A stretch of 64,000 bases of DNA from Megaustenia siamemsis (taxonomy: Eukaryota; Mollusca; Gastropoda; Stylommatophora; Ariophantidae). Of the stretch, positions 31,650-41,564 are shown piece by piece (position 1 is the first letter of the stretch; the number at the start of each line of letters is the position of its first letter). The notes beneath the pieces were generated by a model that did no database searches, was not told the DNA's origin, and saw nothing but the letters and a program-made list of their open reading frames with translations. The translations under genes were made by a program, and so were the position numbers. The stretch spans positions 84,799,015 through 84,863,014 of the forward strand of contig JAVIAB010000156.1 of the NCBI GenBank assembly GCA_032433765.1. The letters run 5' to 3'.

Positions 31650-32180
31650 GGAATCAAACCGCACACTCCCTCACCTGTACATGAACTCCACGCACATTCA
31701 TTCTGATGTAAACCTTCACAATTCTCTCTGTTCTGTCTCTCACAAACTCCGGACCTGACAGTTTCAATTCCACGCACTTTCATTCTGATGTAAACCTTCA
31801 CAATTCTCTCTGTTCTGTCTCTCACAAACTTCGGACCTGACAGTCTCAACTCCACGCACATTCATTCTGATGTAAACCTTCACAATTCTCTCTGTTCTGT
31901 CTCTCACATACTCCGGACCTGACAGTCTCAACTCCACGCACATTCATTCTGATGTAAACCTTCACAACTCTCACTGTTCTGTCTCTCACAAACTCCGGAC
32001 CTGACAGTCTCAACTCCACGCACATTCATTCTGATGTAAACCTTCACAATTCTCTCTGTTCTGTCTCTCACAAACTCCGGACCTGACAGTCTCAACTCCA
32101 CGCACATTCATTCTGATGTAAACCTTCACAACTCTCTCTGTTCTGTCTCTCACAAACTCCGGACCTGACAGTCTCAACTC
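31650..32180. repeat. 82-bp minisatellite, about 6.5 copies
   Basis: Anchors CGCACATTCATTCTGATGTA at 31691 and CGCACTTTCATTCTG at 31773 give an 82-bp period. The unit also contains TTCTCTCTGTTCTGTCTCTC and ACTCCGGACCTGACAGTCTC. It is the longest unit in the window. Confidence 0.94.
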
Positions 32181-32684
32181 AACACCATTCTCCTATACCG
32201 TATACCTTGCAAAATGTATCTTCCCAAGTCGTTTTTCTTGTGTTTCTAATTTGCCAATCACTGCACATCTGACTTGATATTCACTCAAAAATAGGTACCT
32301 ATTCACTACACCTGATCTCTCTGTCTACCCACTTCTCGAATGTTCTATTTGTTCTGAGTTTGACCCATCTGTACTGTAGACCATCTCTCCTTACTCTCTT
32401 TTACATTAATTACTGTATACCTCCTATTTTTCAGTCAGTAACAGATCGTTTCTCCGAGGCGTTGATCTTCTGTGGCATTCTGGGCCTGCAGGCTTGAGAA
32501 GCATCTAGATTGAGTAGGTTACCAGACTACACCACCAGCCTGTACGAGTGGGAACAGGCAAACAAATGTAGTGCTGCGGTAAAGCTGGTAGCAAGGTGCT
32601 AGTACAGACAACCTGTAAGGAAACTGCAGCCTACACGACATTTCTAATCTGTTTTCATCATCAAGTTCCAAGTACCTAACAGTC
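32181..32684. other. Gene-free complex sequence
   Basis: Nothing recognisable between two arrays. Composition is ordinary, with no long ORF. Confidence 0.45.
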
Positions 32685-33182
32685 ACTTGTCACAAATCAA
32701 TCATCGATAACACTTGTCACAAATCAATCATCGATAACACTTGTCACAAATCAATCATCGACAACACTTGTCCACAAATCAATCATCGATAACACTTGTC
32801 ACAAATCAATCATCGACAACACTTGTCACAAATCAATCATCGACAACACTTGTCACAAATCAATCATCGACAACACTTGTCACAAATCAATCATCGACAA
32901 CACTTGTCACAAATCAATCATCGATAACACTTGTCACAAATCAATCATCGACAACACTTGTCACAAATCAATCATCGACAACACTTGTCACAAATCAATC
33001 ATCGACAACACTTGTCACAAATCAATCATCGACAACACTTGTCACAAATCAATCATCGATAACACTTGTCACAAACCAATCATCGACAACACTTGTCACA
33101 AACCAATCCTCGACAACACTTGTCACAAACCAATCCTCGACAACACTTGTCACAAACCAATCCTCGACAACACTTGTATCTG
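32685..33182. repeat. 27-bp minisatellite, about 18 copies
   Basis: Unit CACTTGTCACAAATCAATCA TCGACAA. In one frame it reads TTLVTNQSS repeated (32741-33202), because 27 is a multiple of three and the unit lacks stops. No start context or neighbouring exon supports a gene. Confidence 0.94.
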
Positions 33183-33234
33183 CTCAATTTGTCCATGGGT
33201 AACAAATACTGTAATTATGTACTTCTCACTTGAT

Positions 33235-34360
33235 TATGTGTTATCATGTCACTGATTGCACAAGACAGCCTGACTAGTGTTATCATGCCACTGATTGCAC
33301 AAGACAGCCTGACTAGTGTTATGATGTCACTGATTGCACAAGACAGCCTGACTAGTGTTATCATGTCACTGATTGCACAAGACAGTCTGACTAGTGTTAT
33401 CATGTCACTGATTGCACAAGACAGCCTGACTAGTGTTATCATGTCACTGATTGCACAAGACAGCCTGACTAGTGTTATCATGTCACTGATTGCACAAGAC
33501 AGCCTGACTAGTGTTATCATGTCACTGATTGCACAAGACAGCCTGACTAGTGTTATCATGTCACTGATTGCGCAAGACAGCCTGACTAGTGTTATCATGT
33601 CACTGATTGCGCAAGACAGCCTGACTAGTGTTATCATGTCACTGATTGCACAAGACAGCCTGACTAGTGTTATCATGTCACTGATTGCGCAAGACAGCCT
33701 GACTAGTGTTATCATGTCACTGATTGCACAAGACAGTCTGACTAGTGTTATCATGTCACTGATTGCACAAGACAGCCTGACTAGTGTTATCATGTCACTG
33801 ATTGCACAAGACAGCCAGACTAGTGTTATCATGCCACTGATTGCACAAGACAGCCTGACTAGTGCTATCATGTCACTGATTGCACAAGACAGCCTGACTA
33901 GTGTTATCATGTCACTGATTGCACAAGACAGCCTGACTGGTGTTATCATATCACTGATTGCACAAGACAGCCTGACTGGTGTTATCATATCACTGATTGC
34001 ACAAGATAGCTTGACTAGTGCTATCATGTCACTGATTGCACAAGACAGCTTGACTAATGTTATCACGTCACTGATGACACAAGACAGCCTGATTAGTGTT
34101 AGCATGTCACTGATTGCACAAGACAGCCTGACTAGTGCTATCATATCACTGATTACACAAGACAGCCTGACTAGTGCTATCATGTCACTGATTGCACACG
34201 ACAGCCTGACTTGTGCTATCATGTCACTGATTGCACAAGACAGCCTGACTATTGTTATCATGTCACTGATTACACAAGACAGCCTACCTAGTGTTATGAT
34301 GTCACTGATTGCATAAGACAGCCTGACTAGTGCTACCATGTCACTGATTGCACAAGACAG
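33235..34360. repeat. 39-bp minisatellite, about 28 copies, open on both strands
   Basis: Unit GTTATCATGTCACTGATTGC followed by ACAAGACAGCCTGACTAGT. The plus strand is open for 356 codons and the minus strand for 374 codons. The left copies are nearly identical and the right ones more diverged. Equal openness on both strands argues that it is a repeat artefact. Confidence 0.95.
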
Positions 34361-34394
34361 AACTTATCCCTTAGAATCAGTGGTTTCTTCATGT

Positions 34395-34725
34395 TTTGCC
34401 CATCCCTGGTCTCTGGCTAGTGAGATCTGATGTTTCACCTTCTCTGGCTAGTGAGATCTGATGTATCACCTTCTCTGTGTAGTGAGATCCTATGTATCAC
34501 ATCCTCTACGTAGTGAGATCGTATGTATCACCTTCTCTGGCTAGTGAGATCGTATGTATCAAATTCTCTGGCTAGTGAGATCCTATGTATCACCTCCTCT
34601 AGGTAGTGAGATCCTATGTATCACCTCCTCTAGGTAGTGAGATCCTATGTATCACCTTCTCTGGCTAGTGAGATCTGATGTATTACCTTCTCTGGCTAGT
34701 GAGATCTGATGTATCACCGTCTCAG
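34395..34725. repeat. 31-bp minisatellite, about 11 copies
   Basis: Unit CTCTGGCTAGTGAGATCCTA TGTATCACCTT with subtypes (GTAGTGAG, TCTGATG). Confidence 0.92.
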
Positions 34726-34789
34726 AAAAAACAGGAGGTACCGTGTTCACTTTGTGAGCTTTAAAGAAACTTTGAAAGTTAAGAAAGTT

Positions 34790-35033
34790 GAAAAAATAGC
34801 CAGGCCCTCAACTGGGAACCAAGGTGATGTATGAAAATGAGTCAGACCTAGAGAAACACTAGAGAGACATTGAGGTGAGAGGCAGCAACATCAGGCATGA
34901 GCTCGCTTGCCGAGATTGAGCGGGTCGCCCAGAAGAGGGAAGCGTGGCGAGATATAGGTCCTATGTCTGACACTTGATCACAAAGATCGGTCTACAATTT
35001 CTGCCCTATGTGCCGTCTAAGGCTCGAAAACAC
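34790..35033 (+). mobile_element. LINE L-F 3' end
   Basis: The frame with LAEIERVAQKREAWRDIGPM and a stop is a LINE C-terminus; the preceding EVRGSNIRHELA lies in another frame. The 3' end GCCCTATGTGCCGTCTAAGG CTCGAAAACACAATAGATAG is shared with SINE-3 and leads into the GATA array. Confidence 0.65.
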
Positions 35034-35113
35034 AATAGATAGATAGACAGATCGACACACAGACATATATATAGATAGACAGAGAGACAGGCATATATGC
35101 AGACAGACGGACG

Positions 35114-35153
<40 letters not shown>

Positions 35154-35156
35154 TAT

Positions 35157-35222
<66 letters not shown>

Positions 35223-35280
35223 CACACAGACATATAGACAGACAGACATATATGCATACAAACAGACGGACGGACGGACG

Positions 35281-35363
<83 letters not shown>

Positions 35364-35425
35364 CGATAGATAGATAGATAGATAGATAGATAGAAAGATA
35401 GATAGATAGATAGATAGATAGTTAT
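35034..35425. repeat. (GATA)n array with GACA/GACG islands, an expanded LINE tail
   Basis: About 390 bp of ATAGATAG with islands of ACAGACAG and GACGGACG. It begins exactly at the 3' end of LINE L-F. L-D and SINE-3 end in short GATAGATA tails of the same kind. Minus-strand frames (LSIYLSIY) are repeat artefacts. Confidence 0.92.
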
Positions 35426-35640
35426 TTCCCTTTCGCCTAACCACACAAACACTTATAGAAGAGACTATTCTTCATTTCCTTTAAAACCTGTTTTCAGTCA
35501 CGTATGTGTGTGTCTACATATCTATTTAGCATGTATTCATACAATGACCCTCCTTCCCCGTCTCGCCCCCCTTTTCTATATCTGTTATTTCAGGGGAAAG
35601 ACGTTGTCCCTATACTGAACTACCCTAGCAGGGAAAGTAC
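35426..35640. other. Complex sequence before the candidate promoter
   Basis: No ORF. ACGTTGTCCC at about 35600 is the left arm of an inverted repeat whose right arm (GGGACAACGT) is at about 35661-35670. Confidence 0.4.
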
Positions 35641-35646
35641 ACCGAA

Positions 35647-35656
35647 CTATAAATAG
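35647..35656 (+). promoter_or_regulatory. Candidate TATA box (CTATAAATAG)
   Basis: CTATAAATAG is a strong match to an animal TATA box. It sits between inverted arms ACGTTGTCCC (about 35600) and GGGACAACGT (35661-35670), in a block with GGGGAAAG, GGGAAAG and TTTCCCGGGG words. A perfect donor CTG|GTAAGT follows at 35909/35910. This could be the promoter of the plus-strand GIMAP gene 3.3 kb downstream. It is inference from position; no transcript data exist here. Confidence 0.35.
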
Positions 35657-35676
35657 TCAGGGGACAACGTGTAAGG

Positions 35677-35909
35677 CGGCTACGTTTCCCGGGGAACTGT
35701 CAGGGCCATGTCCCGGTGACCCTTGTACCACAACATTAGATGTGAGATCACGGTCTGCAGCGTGCAGATGTTTGCGTTTTCGCAGGAATCAAACACCTAC
35801 TGATTTCCAGGAAAAGCCGCTATCTATAGATAGTTATACAGCCGGGCATTATTTGATAGGCCGCACTACCTTGCAGCAGCAGCACTGAGTTGGGACATCG
35901 TACTTGCTG
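35677..35909 (+). other. Candidate non-coding first exon of the plus-strand GIMAP gene
   Basis: Lies from about 20-30 bp past the TATA-like box to a consensus splice donor (TTGCTG|GTAAGT, GT at 35910-35911). It has no long ORF, as expected for 5' UTR. The matching acceptor would be at 38970-38971, making a 3.06-kb intron filled with an ATCAC array, L-C, L-E and L-D fragments and a 58-bp array. The start is approximate. Confidence 0.3.
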
Positions 35910-36036
35910 GTAAGTTTGGTTGCGGTCTGCTGTGTTATAATTGTGTAACTTTTATGTTTGATATTATCATTTTCATGGTTGCTCATTATTATATTGTTAG
36001 TTCACGATAATCACACATTACAATGTGGTTGTCATT

Positions 36037-36170
36037 TATACTCACATCACATCACATCACATCACCTCACATCACATCACATCACATCACATCACCTCAC
36101 ATCACATCACATTACCTCACATCACATCACATCACCTCACATCACATCACATCATCACATCACATCACCA
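36037..36170. repeat. (ATCAC)n 5-bp repeat
   Basis: ATCACATCAC repeated with ATCACCTCAC variants, ending at the tail of an L-C LINE. Confidence 0.93.
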
Positions 36171-36175
36171 CCCGC

Positions 36176-36503
36176 TTTTGAACAATCTTCTTCTTCTTCT
36201 TTCCTTCCTCATTTGCCTTTCAGCGTGGAGGGGATACATAAATAATTTGCGATCGTTTGCTCTTCTGTTCGCCTCTGCTGCCGTTATGTTTTCTAGTGCT
36301 TCTAATATTCCATCGATCCATCTTTTTCGTGGTCGACCCTTGGGTCTGGTGTTTTCGCAACGCTTAATGAAGGCTCGCTGTGCTGTGTTTTGATCATTCT
36401 GCCTTGTCACGTGGCCAAACCATTTTATCTATTCTTTCTTCCATATATTCTATGGCGGGGGCTATTCCTAGCTTTTTTCTCAGTTCTTCATTCTGATCTT
36501 GAC
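36176..36503 (-). mobile_element. LINE L-C third copy, 3' end only
   Basis: The minus-strand frame (36165-36410) encodes VTRQNDQNTAQRAFIKR, RPKGRPRKRWIDGILEALEN and ANDRKLFMYPLHAERQMRKE, the L-C C-terminus. The GAA-rich tail is at 36186-36205. It matches the 3' ends of the copies at 4590 and 16082 and is truncated at about 36503. Confidence 0.87.
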
Positions 36504-37054
36504 AAGCAATGGTATAACTTTAATATAAATGGCCCCTTTCGTCTTGTCAGACGGTCTAGTGGAGGCTATTGTGTATTTTTTTGAGGTTTTGTTTTTGTCA
36601 AACAGCATCTCTCGTGGCTAATTCTACAATGTTTGACAAACACACACGGCCACAAAATGAAGTCAGGCACACTGCTCCATAGGGTTCTCCATCTTTTTTC
36701 ATGAGTCTTTTCTCTTCTAAGTTTCGCCCTAGCACAGTCTCAAATGATGTTATACCATTCCTTATGCATGCTCTCCATGATGTGCGATCACTGGCCAGAT
36801 GTATCCAATCATTTTCACAGATGGAGAAGTCATTCGCTTTTTATTTTTGTTCTCCATGTGCTACTATCTGCAGCCAGATTTTCACAGTTTTTTTTCACTG
36901 ATAGAGAATTCACTCAAGGAAGTCCTGCAAACATCCTTATATATAAGCATTGGCCTGCCTTTTGGTCTCTTTCTGTCCCTGAGTTTACCATATAATATTC
37001 AATATTTGTTTGTCTATTCAATTCTTTGCCACACAGGCATCGGGAACCATGAGC
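36504..37054. other. Complex sequence, no gene recognised
   Basis: Plus-strand frames of up to 128 codons start with Met or alternative codons and show no family resemblance. The minus strand has a basic peptide (AKLRREKTHEKRWRTLW) of unknown origin that may be an old transposon. Confidence 0.4.
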
Positions 37055-37260
37055 CCATGTTACTCCTTTGGATGAAAGAGATGGGAGTTAAGAAGGGCAC
37101 AGCCAGAAACGAGAAACTTAGTGAGCGTGTAAGAAGATTTATGAACCAACACAGAACTGGAGTCGTCAGTCGCTGGACACTTTGAGACTTGCTGAGGAGA
37201 TGATCTAAGCACCTATGGGCGTGTTTAGAGTGCAATGATGATGACCCCCAAATAACTCAA
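37055..37260 (+). mobile_element. LINE L-E 3' end, second plus-strand fragment
   Basis: Shares GGGCACAGCCAGAAACGAGA, AACTGGAGTCGTCAGTCGCT and GAGTGCAATGATGATGACCC with the L-E copies at 8868-9125 and 57533-58944. Truncated 5'. Confidence 0.75.
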
Positions 37261-37329
37261 TATCAACAACGATTCTTTGCCATTCCTCTTACATGCCTCA
37301 ACCACCTTAGTCTCCGACTCCAAAGTGTT

Positions 37330-37742
37330 GCTGTGATGGATGGGAGTTAGGCTCATTGTGAGACATTAGAGTTGGTTACTTTGTCCTGCCATGATGGATG
37401 GGAGTTTGGCTCATTGTAAGACATTAGAGTTGGTTACTTTGTCCTGTCATGATGGATGGGAGTTTGGCTCATTGTAAGACATTAGAGTTGGTTACTTTGT
37501 CCTGCCATGATAGATGGGAGTTTGGCTCATTGTGAGACATTAGAGTTGGTTACTTTGTCCTGCCATGATGGATGGGAGTTTGGCTCATTGTAAGACATTA
37601 GAGTTGGTTACTTTGTCCTGCCATGATGGATGGGAGTTTGGCTCATTGTAAGACATTAGAGTTGGTTACTTTGTCCTGCCATGATGGATGGGAGTTTGGC
37701 TCATTGTAAGACATTAGAGTTGGTTACTTTGTCCTGCCATTT
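37330..37742. repeat. 58-bp minisatellite, about 7 copies
   Basis: GATGGATGGGAGTTTGGCTC starts at 37335, 37393 and onward every 58 bp. Copies are nearly identical. Confidence 0.95.
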
Positions 37743-37882
37743 GATGTTCATAATCTTTTGAAGGTAATGCACATAACAGTATTATAATTATGACATTTCT
37801 ATGTCCAGTCCACTTTGCTACTTTTAATTTAACTTTTTTCTGCAGATACTAGCAGTGACATTAAGTGACTTGTATTACATTT

Positions 37883-38886
37883 TTAAACAAGGATGTATTT
37901 TATCGCCCTTTGTATTTGGAGTTGTTATGGACTTCATAATGAAGAAATGCTGCACTGGTAACAAAGGCATTGAATGGATACAAGGAGACCATTTGGAGGA
38001 CCTCGACTTTGCTGATGACATAGTTTTAATCAGCAGTCAGATAAAACGATGCAGGAAAACCCAATGAACTATCATCAATAGCCAGCAAAATTGGGCTTGA
38101 GGTCAATCATGAAAAGACTAAAGTCATGAAAAGTTTATTCCAACAGGTGACAAAATATACATGGAAAACAAACCAGCAGAAGAGATAGATCACTTTATCT
38201 ATCTTGGAAGTCACATTGATCGAGAAGGGGATACAAGTAAAGAATTAGAATCAGAATGGCTAAAGCAGCAATGTCTTTCAGAAGCCTTGAAAAGTTGTGG
38301 AAATCAAAACTCATCAGCACAAACACAAAACTTAGACTATTCAAATCAAATGTACTATCAACCCTTACATATGCGTGTGAAAGCTGGAAAACAACAAGAG
38401 ATATAGAAACAAAGTTGAACGCATTCGAAAATAAATGTCTAAGAAAAATACTTGGTATAGCGTGGAACGAATTCAAAACAAATGAGGAAATTAGAGAAAT
38501 CGCCAATCAACCACTATTATCTTCAATAATAAAAAAAGACGATGGTCATATGTTGGACATGTGATGAGAAGAGATAATAACCAAATAGCAAAGCAAGCCC
38601 TCATGTGGGAAACAACAGGTAAAGGGAAAAGAGGAAGACCCAGAGAGACACTGAGAAGAACATTGATGAGAGAGGCAAGAGCAGCAGGAATTGGCTCACT
38701 CAATGAGATAGAGCTGCTTGCACAGAATAGAGACAAATGGCGAGATTTGATAAAATATATTTAAAAGAATTGAAAACGGCTAGAACAAAAATTCAGATAA
38801 GAGAAGGAGTATCTTGGTCTACGCCCTATGGTCCGGCTACAGCTCAAAAGGTCAATAGATAGATAGATAGTTAGATAGATAGATAG
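37883..38886 (+). mobile_element. LINE L-D, 1-kb 5'-truncated copy with 9-bp duplication
   Basis: Starts at the reverse transcriptase box KQGCILSPFVFGVVMDFIM, followed by LEDLDFADDIVLISS (catalytic FADD). In later frames come HFIYLGSHIDREGD, STLTYACESWKTTRDIETKL, KCLRKILGIAWNEFKTNEEI and RDNNQIAKQALMWETTGKGK with GRPRETLRRTL. The 3' end is CGCCCTATGGTCCGGCTACA GCTCAAAAGG and a GATA tail. ATTACATTT at 37874-37882 and 38887-38895 is the likely target duplication. Frameshifted and inactive. It sits less than 100 bp before the GIMAP splice acceptor, inside the presumed intron. Confidence 0.88.
38561..38764 (+). pseudogene. L-D LINE C-terminal fragment
   Basis: This 67-codon frame (ATG-started) has MRRDNNQIAKQALMWETTGK, KRGRPRETLRRTLMREARAA and a terminal RDKWRDLIKYI. 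It is the end of the L-D ORF; earlier pieces lie at 38256-38564 and 37855-38067 in other frames. The same region occurs at 53022-53215 on the minus strand. Confidence 0.85.
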
Positions 38887-38949
38887 ATTACATTTGACAG
38901 ATTCATTAATTCTCTGTATATGTCTATACATGAGATGAGCATAACTAAT

Positions 38950-38979
38950 TCATTGCTATTCTTACTTCTAGATACAAAG
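38950..38979 (+). promoter_or_regulatory. Candidate 3' splice site before the plus-strand GIMAP start codon
   Basis: A pyrimidine-rich stretch ending CTATTCTTACTTCTAG (AG at 38970-38971) is followed by ATACAAAG and the ATG at 38980. The frame is open upstream to an ATG at 38920, but the acceptor and the paralog's start favour 38980 as the real start. Confidence 0.55.
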
Positions 38980-40044
38980 ATGGCTTATATTGACTTGTTG
39001 TTAGTGGGAAGAGAAGGAAATGGAAAAAGTTCTGTTGGAAACTCTATTTTGAACAAGAAAGCATTCAATCCAAAATCTGGCTATTCACAAGTTTCCAGTG
39101 ACACCCTTCTTAAAGATTCTTCAATCATTGACGGAAGAACTGTCAACATAGTTGATGGTCTTAGTCTCAGAGATAACAGCATCGATGGCAAAGAGAACGT
39201 TGAAGCTCTGATTAAATTTGCAGAAAAAGCTGTGTCATATGTTAATGGTTTCACTGCTTTTGTTATTGTCCTCAAATATGGTGTTAGGTTCACACAACAG
39301 GAGAAGACAGCAATTCACATTATACGGTCTTTGTTTGGTGAGAGTGTCATCAGGAACTATGGGGTCGTTGTCATGACATACGGTGATAGCTTTGAAAAGG
39401 ATATGGAAGATGAAAAGACAACATTTGAAGCCTGGTGCCGACAACAAACTGGAGACGTGAGGGACATCTTCAGGGAATGTGCCGACCGGTATGTTCTCTT
39501 TAATAACAGATCTAAGTCTGATATACAAATAAAGGAACAAGTGAAGAAGCTCTTATCAAAGATAGCAGAAATGCCATCTAAAGGTGTCCGCTACAGCTTG
39601 GATCAATTCAGAAATGCAAGGCCTGGTCAGAGGAAATTGCTTATAGAGAGCAAATTACCTGAGCTGCAGAGACAGACAAGCACGTTTCTTGATGGCATCA
39701 CACAAAAACTGCGTAAGCTCGATGACAGTTACGGCACACCAAGCAGTTGCATCCAGGAGTTGGCAGAGCTGAAGCAAAGTGTTGACAATTTCAAAAGTTA
39801 TCTTGAAACAGAAGATGAAGGAACAAACTGCACTGGCCAACTGAAGCTTCAGATTTCTGTTACAGAAAGCAGCATTAATACCAAGAGGGAACGGCATGAG
39901 CGTAAGATGGAGTATGACTCATTAATAAGATCAAAGTCACCTACACCATTTGACACAAGTAATCCCATCTTAAGCCAGGTCAAACCTGTCATAATTTTGG
40001 CACTAATTACTGTTGTTTTAATCTTGATATGGTTCTTTTATTGA
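38980..40044 (+). CDS. GIMAP/AIG1-type GTPase with C-terminal membrane anchor
   Basis: A 354-codon intact ORF beginning MAYIDLLLVGREGNGKSS. The G1 P-loop GREGNGKSS is at residues 10-18, the GIMAP conserved box VLKYGVRFTQQEKTAIHI at 97-114, G4-like MTYGD at 132-136 and FNN at 174-176. The G3 site reads DGLSL (59-63), where the paralog has DDPGL, so the conserved Gly of DxxG is replaced by Ser, which may weaken GTP hydrolysis. Residues about 200-330 are helical and charged. The last about 18-21 residues (PVIILALITVVLILIWFFY) are a hydrophobic tail anchor, as in several GIMAPs that sit on the ER, Golgi or other membranes with the GTPase in the cytosol. No signal peptide. The start was chosen at 38980 because of the splice acceptor just upstream; using 38920 would add 20 residues. 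It is a paralog of the minus-strand gene at 26481-27887. An immune or stress role is inferred from the family only. Confidence 0.92.
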   Translation: MAYIDLLLVGREGNGKSSVGNSILNKKAFNPKSGYSQVSSDTLLKDSSIIDGRTVNIVDGLSLRDNSIDGKENVEALIKFAEKAVSYVNGFTAFVIVLKYGVRFTQQEKTAIHIIRSLFGESVIRNYGVVVMTYGDSFEKDMEDEKTTFEAWCRQQTGDVRDIFRECADRYVLFNNRSKSDIQIKEQVKKLLSKIAEMPSKGVRYSLDQFRNARPGQRKLLIESKLPELQRQTSTFLDGITQKLRKLDDSYGTPSSCIQELAELKQSVDNFKSYLETEDEGTNCTGQLKLQISVTESSINTKRERHERKMEYDSLIRSKSPTPFDTSNPILSQVKPVIILALITVVLILIWFFY

Positions 40045-40500
40045 GTTCCCCTTCTCAGTCACATAATAGGCATCATGAGTATGAGAGCGGTTCATCTAGA
40101 ACTAATCAGTGAGTTGAACACGGTTCAACCAATCTTGGGGGCTAACCATTTTTTGGGGAGAGAACTGTGAGGGGGTTAAATAGCCAGCAGAAAAAAGTGC
40201 CAGGGATGGGGGGAGTGGGGGAGGTGTTTAGAAATATACCAGAAAATATGGAAAGGGGGTGGTTTTAGAGATATATAAGAAAATATGGAAGAGGAAAGGT
40301 CAAAAATGACTTTCCAGATGCAAGATGTAGAGAATTGAGCATCATTTATTTTTGTGACAGAGCACAGAGTTAAGTTGGTCAACTACTGTTATGAAGTAAA
40401 GCAACTGTCAGCTTTGGATCTGTTTATTAATTCTGCTCTGATCGTAGACAATTGTGCATCATTTATTTTTGTGACAGAGCACAGAGTTAAATTGGTCAAT

Positions 40501-40609
40501 ACCCCAAAAATCATGTGCTGAAGGTCTGTAAAATATAGGGTCACTGACACCATATTTTCCTATAAGCCACTTGGCGTGACGGGGGTACTTTACTTTTTTT
40601 TTTTTTTTA
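40501..40609 (+). mobile_element. SINE-1, 3' fragment in the presumed 3' UTR
   Basis: Starts at ACCCCAAAAATCATGTGCTG and ends in CTTGGCGTGACGGGGGTACT, TTAC and a T-rich tail. It is a 5'-truncated SINE-1. The sister duplicate at about 40375-40385 lacks it, which shows the empty site. Confidence 0.85.
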
Positions 40610-40729
40610 CTGTTATGAAGTAAAGCAACTGTCAGCTTTGGATCTGTTTATTAATTCTGCTCTTGGTCGTAGACAATTGTGCATATTTTATTTTGTTAGA
40701 GAAAGAAGTACAGTAATGAAGTTTTCTGT

Positions 40730-40740
40730 AATAAAATAAA
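40730..40740 (+). terminator. Candidate polyadenylation signals
   Basis: Two overlapping AATAAA hexamers (40730-40735 and 40735-40740) lie 690 bp after the GIMAP stop codon. Position and sequence suit a poly(A) signal; there is no transcript evidence. Confidence 0.4.
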
Positions 40741-40760
40741 GCAACTGCCAGTTTCAGTTC

Positions 40761-41564
40761 TGTTTAGATCTGTGCCACCTGCATTTTGCTTCATCAAAAA
40801 ATTGACCAGGTTATGAGGGACATTAAAGCAGATGATTTAGAAAATGTTTTTATGTCAATTAAAGTGAATCCTTAACTCTTTTTGGACATTAATTTTAAGT
40901 TTTCAAAAAGTTTTGCAACATGCATTTTTAATTTTCTTACTTCTGTTATGGTGCGTAATATACTCATGGTGGTTACACACAAGACAACAATACGACGATG
41001 ACTCACAATGCTCTTGATATTCACAAGTAGACAAATAAGTACTGGCCAATCACCAAAGACAATGTTCAACTCTGGATGACTTTTGTGTGAAATTTTTCAC
41101 AATACTCCATCTTGACATCTGGCTAACCCCTGAGTTTAATAATGGCATAGCATGTCCTCTAAGAGTAATCTCTCTCTCTCTCTCCCACAAACCTACTCAT
41201 CCCTTAACCTCAGTTTCCCTATTTATTTATCAACCTGATTTCTGGACTTACGACATCGACCGTTGACAAGAAGTCAAGTTCAGTTACTCACTCTAATAAC
41301 TAAAATTGTCCATACCCATTCCTAAAATTGCTACTGCTCTTCTATCTTTGTCTATGTTTCCTTACACCTTGTTCTGGGTCACTACTAACTTATTCAACCC
41401 AAGCTATATCTTCCACTCTATGATTATATTCTTGTCCAAGTCTATAGGCTATTACAACCTCTCAGAATGTTATAAACAACTATGGCACATGTTATGTAAC
41501 ATTGAGAAGATACAGGAAATGAAAATGTCAGTAAATTGCCATATAATAATAATGTTAATATGTG
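40761..41564. other. Gene-free AT-rich sequence
   Basis: No recognisable gene. A short (TC)n run lies at 41168-41184. The 93-codon frame at 41306-41587 resembles no family and runs into the next array. Confidence 0.45.

Larger units (their letters stand above)
40045..40760 (+). other. Presumed 3' UTR with internal duplications
   Basis: A segment of about 115 bp (ATCATTTATTTTTGTGACAG, AGCACAGAGTTAA, ACTGTTATGAAGTAAAGCAA, CTGTCAGCTTTGGATCTG) is present about 2.6 times (40330-40760). The second copy contains a SINE-1 fragment. Tandem AATAAA follows at 40730-40740. Confidence 0.55.

Noticed and set aside
33215..34339. 374-codon minus-strand ORF and 356-codon plus-strand ORF
   Set aside because: Both are made by a stop-free 39-bp unit and are equally open on both strands, with no splice or start context. 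Treated as repeat artefacts.
38920..38979. 20-codon N-terminal extension of the plus-strand GIMAP
   Set aside because: The stretch contains a pyrimidine tract and AG acceptor just before the 38980 ATG, and the paralog starts at the equivalent point.
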